Source of the DNA: Branchinecta lynchi
Lineage: Eukaryota > Arthropoda > Branchiopoda > Anostraca > Branchinectidae
Assembly: GCA_023053575.1 (NCBI GenBank)
Contig: JAKZAP010000021.1
Location: 9,858,212 to 9,922,211 of the forward strand
DNA length: 64,000 nucleotides
Direction: 5' to 3'
A program made the translations under genes and the position numbers. This document shows, piece by piece, positions 52,501 through 61,500 of this stretch. The notes beneath the pieces are model-generated. The model was not told where the DNA came from. It worked only from the letters and a program-made list of their open reading frames with translations, and made no database searches. Position 1 is the stretch's first letter, and every line of letters starts with the position of its first letter.

Positions 52501-55500
52501 GTTTACATATAAGAAAACAAATTCTGCAAACTATATAGTTTACGTCTCGTCGCCGAATCGGATCTTTTTATTTTTCTAAATAAGAAATCAAATCAATTCT
52601 GCGAACTTCCGTCGGAAAAAACCAAAATTTTTAAGTCTCGTCATTAAACCGTTTTGTTTTGTTTTTTGGGCACCATCAAACACTTTCTCGTTCATTCATT
52701 CTTTTAGTCAAACCTGTTTTCCTTGTTTTGTTTGCAAGTCTTTGTCTGTTCGTATCCCATAAACTGCCCTTTCGGTTGATCTGAATGCACATCGATGATC
52801 GAACAAATCGACAAACTGGGATCCTCATTTCTTTTCTTGGTCGATTCTCAGTGTGGTCATGATCTCGAAGAGTAAATGACGGCATGCCATGCAACGACGA
52901 TCGCAGTATTCCAGTATTAAGCATGTCTTTTAACGGGAAAGCTGTTTCTTTCGCTCTGGTAAAAGGCTAGTGACGCCTCTGGTCGTACCTACATTACTGA
53001 TTCGGCCGATGTCCATACTTGTTCCTTAATTCTGAGTTTACGAACTTCGCATGTCATTTTTATCTACCTTAACGGCACTACGCTGATGTTTGCATTTCCC
53101 AATGTTTGGCTCCCTCAGAGGCGGATCAGGCTCTCGCTTTTTATTTGGCTTCTAAAAGTAAACATATTTACTGAAAGATAGACTAGAATATTTATTTTAC
53201 AACCAGTTAAGTATTATACTTTCGGGAAACATAACACTTGAAAAGAGCCATTAGACAAGTCCCAAATGAACCGGAGATGGAGCCAGCGTTCAGGAATTAT
53301 AATAGACGGGTTTAACGAGGCTTACCGCGTATGCTGAAGTAAGTATGTAAGTAAGTAAGTAAGTAATTTATTTTTAATCCGCCATTTTGAAAAAGCGGAG
53401 TAAACGAAAGAAAATAAATAAAACAGATAAACACACAGAAAAAGACACTTCATTTTCAATCTTCGGCCAGGAAGCAGTGGATAAAGTTTGTCCATGTATC
53501 GACCTATGAGCACTGGCGGAAACCGAGGGTGTATTTACCGCTTCGCCCACCCTGTGGATTTGTCGTTTCATTTTTGGCTATCTGAAATATCTTCGGCATC
53601 CGCCATACCATTCAACTACACGATGTACAAATATTATCAAACTTTCGACCGTGCAGAACGTATCTTGAAGTTCGTGGGAACTTCCAGCTAACTATCAGTG
53701 AAAAGGCCATTCATCTAAACAAAAATAGACTTAAAATAGAAAAAATGAGATTTTCGGGGTTACCCCTCCAAGATGATATGCGAAAAAACTAGTCCTGAGA
53801 TTTAATTTTTTGACACGGACGCTGTTTTTGCTGCACGATTGGGGCGATGACAGGAAAGGTTTTTTTCTGCATTTTGGTCAACTTCATTTTTTTTTTTTTA
53901 TTAAGAAGGGGCTGAAAACTTAAATATTATTTTATTAATGACCTCGTTTTTCGTTTCTACTATAATTACTCGCCTGTATCTATTACTTTGAATAATTACT
54001 GCACGGAAAAACTAGTGCTGAGATTTAATTGTTGACACGGCTGCTGTTTTTGCTGCACGATTGGGGCGACGGCAGGAAACATTTTTTTCTGCATTTTGAT
54101 CGACTTCAGTTTTGTTGTTCATAAGGGACTGAGGCTTGAATTTTCTTCCCTTAATAACCCCGTTCCACGTTTCCGGTAGGGTGTACTCGCCTGGATCTCG
54201 GTTAATGCCTGCTCGGTTTTTCTTTATCTCAACGGCTTCTCGAATGGTTTGATGGAGTCCGGTGCACGTTGCAAGAATTTGGGCTTTTTTAAAATATACT
54301 GAATGGGATGGGTTTTCGAACATATGTTCTGCAAGTGCAGATTTGAAACTATAGTTATGACGGTGTCTGTTGGAGAGGGCGTGGTCAATTTCTTGCTCAT
54401 GCTCTGGAGGGATAATCCGTCTTTCCCAGACGGATGGTAAATTGTAAATATCCACAGAACTCAGAATTGTAAAAATTCACAGATTTGTACATATACACTT
54501 TGAACACGCACATTTTATCTCTCGTTATTTTATTTTTATCTGCATGTCGTTCGGTCCGCATCGTTCTTCTGGTTTTAGTTACATGTCGTCTTATTGTCTG
54601 TTGGTCCGGCATCGTTTTCCTGTTGTGGTTGTGGTGGACTTTATGATTTAGTTTCGTTTCTTTCGCTGAGGACGGTTTGCCGGAAGTGCAACCGAAATAT
54701 CCGAAATTGTGTTTATCCCTCGCACATCATCTTGGAGGGGTAACTAGCTGATCAAGAAAAAACCCCGAAAATCTCGTTTTTTTCTAATTTATTTCAAAGG
54801 AATGGTCAACTTGGCTTCAAACCTTATGTAAGAATATACTTACTTGAAGAGCTGCTTCCACAGTTTCAAGGGCATCTTGAATCCCCCCTCGAACTCTTCG
54901 TACCCCCTCGACTCTTCCTTCGCTGCTTTATTTTCCTCCTTCCAATCGGCGATGCGCTGATTGAACTGAACCAAATCTCCATCGTCAACGGCATTCTGTC
55001 GACCTATCAATTTGTCGTCTGTCAGTCAAAGGCTTAGTTCACAGGGCGTCCGAATTTTGAAAAGCGGATCCGAAAAATCGTCCGGAAAAAAATCCGAAAA
55101 ACTATAGTAGTCCGCATGTCTATATATAAAAAAATGCAGACTAGATACTGTCATTCCTATAGAATACAATAGAATTTTATTTTTCAAAAGCAGCTATCAC
55201 AGCCGAATTTGACCTTTTCGTCATACCAAATGAGGAATAATAACACTTTGTCACGAAGGAAAAAAAAAACACTAAAAAGGACTAACTTAACAAAACTCCT
55301 TCTATATCTTTCATGAAGAGGGGTCACAGGGGCTAGTTTGGAGATTTTCTGGGATTTCTCTCGCTGGGGTCTAATACGTATGGGAGAATAGGGGGGTGGG
55401 AGAATATTACGTAATCGGGGAACAGATAGGGTCTTAATACCGAAATCGATGCTAAGGCGGTACGTCTCTCTTCCAGGGTAGCCAGCTTGAATCTTTTTAG

Positions 55501-58500
55501 TAGGTAACTGTAGGGCACTTTACCCTCCCCGTTAATAATCATGAGGGCCCTTATTTGAATGTTCTCGATACGGTATGTGTGTTCTGAAGAGAGCCCGAAG
55601 TGCCAAACAGGACAAGCGTATTCAAGAATAGTCTAATAAAACTAACGTAAATTTGGAGGAGGTCTTTAGAAGGGCAAGAAAAAAATTTCACTTGAATCCT
55701 TTGTGATCATTCTCAAACTTCAAAACATCGCCACTTTGAGGATCAGAAACTTTGGAACGAAAGAGATTATCCAAAATTGGAAAGTACTTAGTGATGGAAG
55801 TGACAACCTGTAAGTAGCTGCCCTAATACGGTCGCTATACTGATGCAGATATTGTTCTTCCTCACATATTCTCCTTCATAATCATTCTCAAACTTCAAAA
55901 ACTTGCCAATTTGGGGATCCGAAACTTCGGAACTGAAGAGATTATCCTATAAGTGACGACATGCATGTAGCTGCCCTAACACGATCGCTATGCTTCGCGC
56001 TAATCTGCAGACTCGGAAGTTCGGTTCGTACGATTTTTTAAAGCTTAACCGAATGGACTATGAAATCACCTACTCCCTTAAATAGGCTTGAAGACCCGAC
56101 AATACGTTACTTCATTGCTTCTGTTAATCGATTTATCGACTGCGCCTGAATGAACTTATTCTTTCGTACTTTTGTTACCTCTCTTTGCCTGTACCTCTAT
56201 AGTTAGTTTACAACGGTAAAGAATTGCCGAAGATTAAACTTAAAAATCGCAGCTTATCAGTCCTCAAGTGAGGAAAACGAAAGTGATCGGAAATCGGAAG
56301 TGGCGAAAAAGCACTTGGCATTCGCGCACATATGTTTGAGCTACAGCTGGTCAGGCTACGCTTTGTCTAAATCCAAGCTTTTACTGACATTCAAATTCCC
56401 GCGTCTTGATGAATTTTCCCTTGTTGTGGCAGCAGCGCATATTCTGAACGTCGCTACTACAGCCCAAGTTGAAAAAATAAAATCCCTTAGCAGATTCAAA
56501 ATAATTCAGTGTGTTCAAATCTAAGATATAAAATTAAGTTGTCTTTTCAGTTTTCATAGGGCATTCCGTCGGGTCACTAATATGCTTGCCAAATTTCATC
56601 GTCCTTAACACATCTGGAAGTGTCTTAACTCGCGATCAGCGGAACTCCTTGAAACCCCCTCGGACACACACTTGGAAACCCCCACGCCAGCCTCGGGAAG
56701 AACAACAAACGTCGCCCAAACGATGACTCGAATCCGATGTCAACCAACCAACGGTGTTCGTTGGGGACAGCTGCGGTGACGCTTCCGGCTCTTGGCTAGG
56801 CATACACCAATTCTTCATCGGCACGTACAGTTAAGCCGCTTTCACACTGACGCATTGAGCCTTACACACTAAGCTACGCAACACGCAACCTCTGCGCCGA
56901 GCTTGCGTCGACGCAACGCAGAGCTTACGCAGACAAATAAAACGCAACGCAAGAACAGAACCAAGTTGTATTCTTGCGTTGCGTTGACGCGTACGCATCA
57001 GATTTGTTAGTGGAAAACGGAAGTTTTTGAAGAAAAACAAAGCAAAACACATGCTGATGATGAAGAAAAACGTGCTACTAGTGAAAGAAATTAAAATTCA
57101 GCATCAGAAACTGAGAAAGGAAAACGTAAATGAGCATCCAGCGCGAAAGCCTCTCGCGCAGGTGTGAAAGATACGCTACACAGCGCAAAATAAACACATA
57201 CGCAACGCATCGCAACGACGCGTCAATGTGAAAGCAGCTTTGGTCATCAAGAGTATTTTACCCCGGTCTGAGTGTCCATTCAATTATCATTTTTCGTTCG
57301 TCGCCTTTAGTGTGGAAAGTCTGTACGGCCCTTGTTGGCCGTTTAGCTTACATAAGTAAGAGGAAGTGTTGGCAGGAGTTGCTAGTTCTTGCCTCAAAGA
57401 ACAGTTTGAACCGAACCGGGTCGAATCCGGAAAATGAAAAAATCTAATTGCCCCGTCAATATGATTATTAGATCGATGTGAAGGTAGAAGTGGATGCGGA
57501 ACTTGGATATGATTTAGTTTTGTGAGTGGAAAGATCCTGGACAGGAAGCCAATAACAGCCTGTAAAACTGCACTCACTCTTTTTCTTCGCTTTCTGCTTA
57601 GGTCCTTTCTTTAATTCTTCGTCGGAAGACTCCCATGCACTATCGTCCGTGTCCGGTTGCACCTTCTTGCTTTTGGTGGATTTCAGTTTTCGCCCCTTCT
57701 CCTTTGGAATGTCTTCATCTGGAATGAATTCTGGGTCCGAGTCCGAATCTCGAAGGTTCGATCTTCCCCTCCCAGGCGATTCAGTGTCGCTTTGCTCCGA
57801 ATCACTCTCATACCTAAGAGAAAAGGACAGATGAGTTGACAACGTTTAATCTAGAATCATATTTTTTTTTATTTTTTATCAAGACAATAAACAGATACAG
57901 TATTGTATGTCAAAAGACAGGTCAGTGTATTTCAAAAGCCCAAGGGCCATATACACAAAACAAAACAAAAAATACAACTTAAACGCTCAGATTTCTTCTT
58001 AATTCTAAACATTTATCTATACAAACACCCACTCGAGTAATGATGGTGGGGTTAACATTACTCAGAATTTCAGGAAGTGACAAAAGAACACCATTTAAAT
58101 AAAATCTTAGATCAGAAAGCTTCGGTCATCTACGGAGAAAATGGCCCAAATCTTCTTTCTCCTCCTTGTAGAGTGGGCAAGCATACCTCCCATCAGGAAC
58201 CACTACCTCTCTCAAAAACCTTCTGCCTGCTCTGAATTGGAAGGCAGTTTGCCCTTAACTGGATCCAATGACTTAAAACTTTCCCGGGTAGATTAAACTT
58301 AAAATACGCTTTCTTTCCAAAACAAACTTTAACCACTTGATAATGAGTTAGAGCGTGTTCCACCCTTCTACAAATAGTAACTTTTAGTTACTATTTCCAT
58401 TCCAACTACGCTGACCGTTCCAACCTTCTCGAAATAGTAACTAATTAAATTCAAATAATAATAATAATAGTAACTATTTGCTTACCACACTCGAGAACGT

Positions 58501-61500
58501 AGTAACTACGGATCTCTGTAACGTGATTGGTCGGATTCGCCCGTGGCATGATATTCTGATGGAAAATAGAAAAATCGTTCCAGCCTTGACGGCAAAAAGC
58601 CAGAATTCGTGATGTCATGCGTAGTAACTAGGGTAAGTAGGATGGAACACGCTCTTGGTGTTATGGGGAAGAACAAGGGCAAGTCCTAGATACATCGTTG
58701 ACATAACCGGACCGGATTCGGGCACTGTGGGAGGAGTTGGGGGGGGGGGGAGGGGGAATTCTGGTGATTCAGCGAGATTGGCACTACCCTATGTACTAGG
58801 ATGATGGAACTCGGCAGGAATATGAGGGATCCGAATAGACCGACTTGAAAATAGTCGTTTGCACGATTTATTGCTTTTACGATTTATTTACTTTTTTACC
58901 AAAGTATGGTGTTGCTGGTAACTGTGGAACGACGCCAGACCGAGTTTATTACTTTTTCAGATAGGAGCCATATATATTATAGTTACTTTGTCAAGCCTTG
59001 TTTAGTTCGATTTGGTTTCTTTCGTTTTTATATGGGCACGCTTTATAATTTTTTGCATAAGAGAAAGATTTTTCAATCCAAAACTGTCGTTGTTAGGACT
59101 AAAAAATCTTTTTGGTCGCTTAATTCTTCGCTGGTAGAGAGTAACAATGAGGCCAAGTTAGCTTACGTCAGATGGAAGGCACTCGGCAAACCCCGTGATG
59201 GACTTTCCTTCCGGTAAAGGTAAAAAAAAAGGTAAAGGTATCAGCACTAGCCTTGACAGGCCAAGCCGGCGGTGCTGATCTCCGACTCTCGGCCCTCAGC
59301 CAGGAAGTGCAATGGGAGGTTGGGGCCGGCCATCCTGTGCTTTCACACACCCTTCCTGTCACCTTCCCCGGATTTCTCCAGGTACCCATTTCAAGCTGGG
59401 TGGACTTTGGCTTGTCTTACAGGGTTACGCCACTAACCCCCGTCCCAAACCAAACAGTAGGCACTACCGAGACTCGAACAAGCGACCCTTCACTTGTGAG
59501 TCCGGCGCGCTAACCACTCGGCAACGGACATTCATCCGTTGGATGAAAGAGAAGAAGGCTATTTTTCCGGCCGAACTTAGGCGACACAATAATTGCCTTA
59601 TGGAAGAGGCGTCTCGTGATGCCGATATTGATAAGCTTAAAATCTGGAAAGGCTACGTAGGTTTAAGCCTATAAGTGAACCACCACCTGATTGTTGCTGA
59701 TTGGGAAACACATTTTAAGTCCACCCTGTCTTCTTCTAACGGTTTTCCTTCTGAGGTAGCTGAGCTAGACTCTATATTAAGTGACTTTAAGTGACCTGAC
59801 CATGATGGGCTTTTTTCAAACCATCTCAAGTTTGTATCCCCAACGTTCCTTTTAACTCTTCTTGCTTTTTTTAAATTTAATTTTATCGGTAGGCCGTGTT
59901 CCTTCATCTTTTAAAATTGGTTTGATTTCTCCTATTCTAAAAAATGGAAAGAAGGATTAATTCGTGTGGTTCTTTGTGACCAATAACCAAGGGTTGTATT
60001 ACTAGTAAACTTTTTGAAATGTGTTTTTAAAATATGTTTGAAGGCTTTGATGTCGGGTTAAACCAGGTTGGATTTAAAAGAGGTATGGGTTGCGATCACG
60101 CGCACGCTACTTTTTCCACTTTAATCAATGATGCGCGAGTGAGCGGACAACCGCTTTTTACGATTCTGATTGACATAAAAGGTGCTTTCGACAATATTTC
60201 CCATGCGCCTGCCCTTCTTTCCCGTGTGTATAATGGTACTCCCCGTTCTGTTGTGCGTGCTTTAAGGTCCTGATACAATGGACTGAACGTTCAAGTGGCA
60301 ATTCGTTCCCCAAAAATTCTGTCTAATAAAATTTCAGTGGGAGAAGGCGTTAGGCAAGGTGGAATTTTATCACTATATATTTTTAATGCAAGGCAGATTG
60401 TCTTCGGTCGCTTAAGACTTCTTTAATACATTTTGCATGTGATGTAACGTTTTCGGAATATGCTGATGATATTATTATTTTGAGTCGGTCAAAGGAAAAA
60501 TTAATTGAAAACTATAACGTTCTAGTGTCTAAATTGGGGCAGAAGGGTCTAATAATTATTTCTGAAAAGTGAAATTATTTTGTGATTAGTAGTTTGCCGT
60601 CACTGAATTCCCCTCTGGAATGTGGTGGGGGGATTGTTTTCAGCCTTGTTGAGAAAGTTATGTATCTTGGAATCCCTTACTCATCTAATACCAGAGATTG
60701 GAAACTTATCCTTATTCAACATGTGCAAGATAAAATAAGAAGAGCATTCGGTGCTGTTATTCGTTTACGAGGGACGTATCGCAGAGATGTTCTTGGTACT
60801 ATTTATAGGGCTATTGCACTTCCTCACATTCTTTTTCCGTCTGCTTTCTTTTCTTCTTTCCGTCCCTCTGAACTTTATAAGTTAAAAGTTACTCTAAATT
60901 CCTTCTTGGTTTTCCAATTTCTGCGAGTAACTCTTTCCTAACCTCGAATTTTAAAGTGAAGAATACTTTAGAAACTTTAAATGGTAAAATCCAGAACTTT
61001 CATAAAAAGGCTGACAACATTCTTCTTCATCACAACCTTTTTCCTTTTTTCACAAAAAAGCACCCTGATTAGTTTGCTTATTTTGAACTTTGTTTTTTCC
61101 ATGTATTTCGTTGTATACTTAGTAGGATGATTTGTATTTAACGGTAAGCTGTTTATTAGTATGTAAGTGTGTGTGAGTCTGATTGAAATGTTGTTGTTCC
61201 TTTTTATACATTACTCTTCAGTTTTTAAGGATTCAATCAAATAATAATAAATAAGTGTAATACAGTCGTTGACTGATTGATGAAACAGTTTTAAAGGACT
61301 CCTCGCACTATTTACTCTTCAACTGATGGAAAAACTTTTCGCAGACAACCGTCGACAGCGTGATGCACATCAAAGGTAGCAAAACACGGCAAGCGAGACA
61401 ATCAACGTGGTTCTGTTCGAGGGGTTAGAATGTACGGTACGAAATTGGGGTCTCTGGGTTTAAAAATACATGGAGTGATGATGAAAGTAGGTTGCACTAG

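Noticed and set aside
54660..54705. Hammerhead ribozyme in the Penelope-like end
   Set aside because: CTGAGGA and GAAA are present, but the base after the core does not pair properly with the base before GAAA, so the catalytic fold is not supported.
50452..57577. A PGBD3-like piggyBac transposase, as found inside human CSB
   Set aside because: No piggyBac transposase coding is visible in the introns before the ATPase core; only MITEs, a Penelope-like tail and retroposon pieces.
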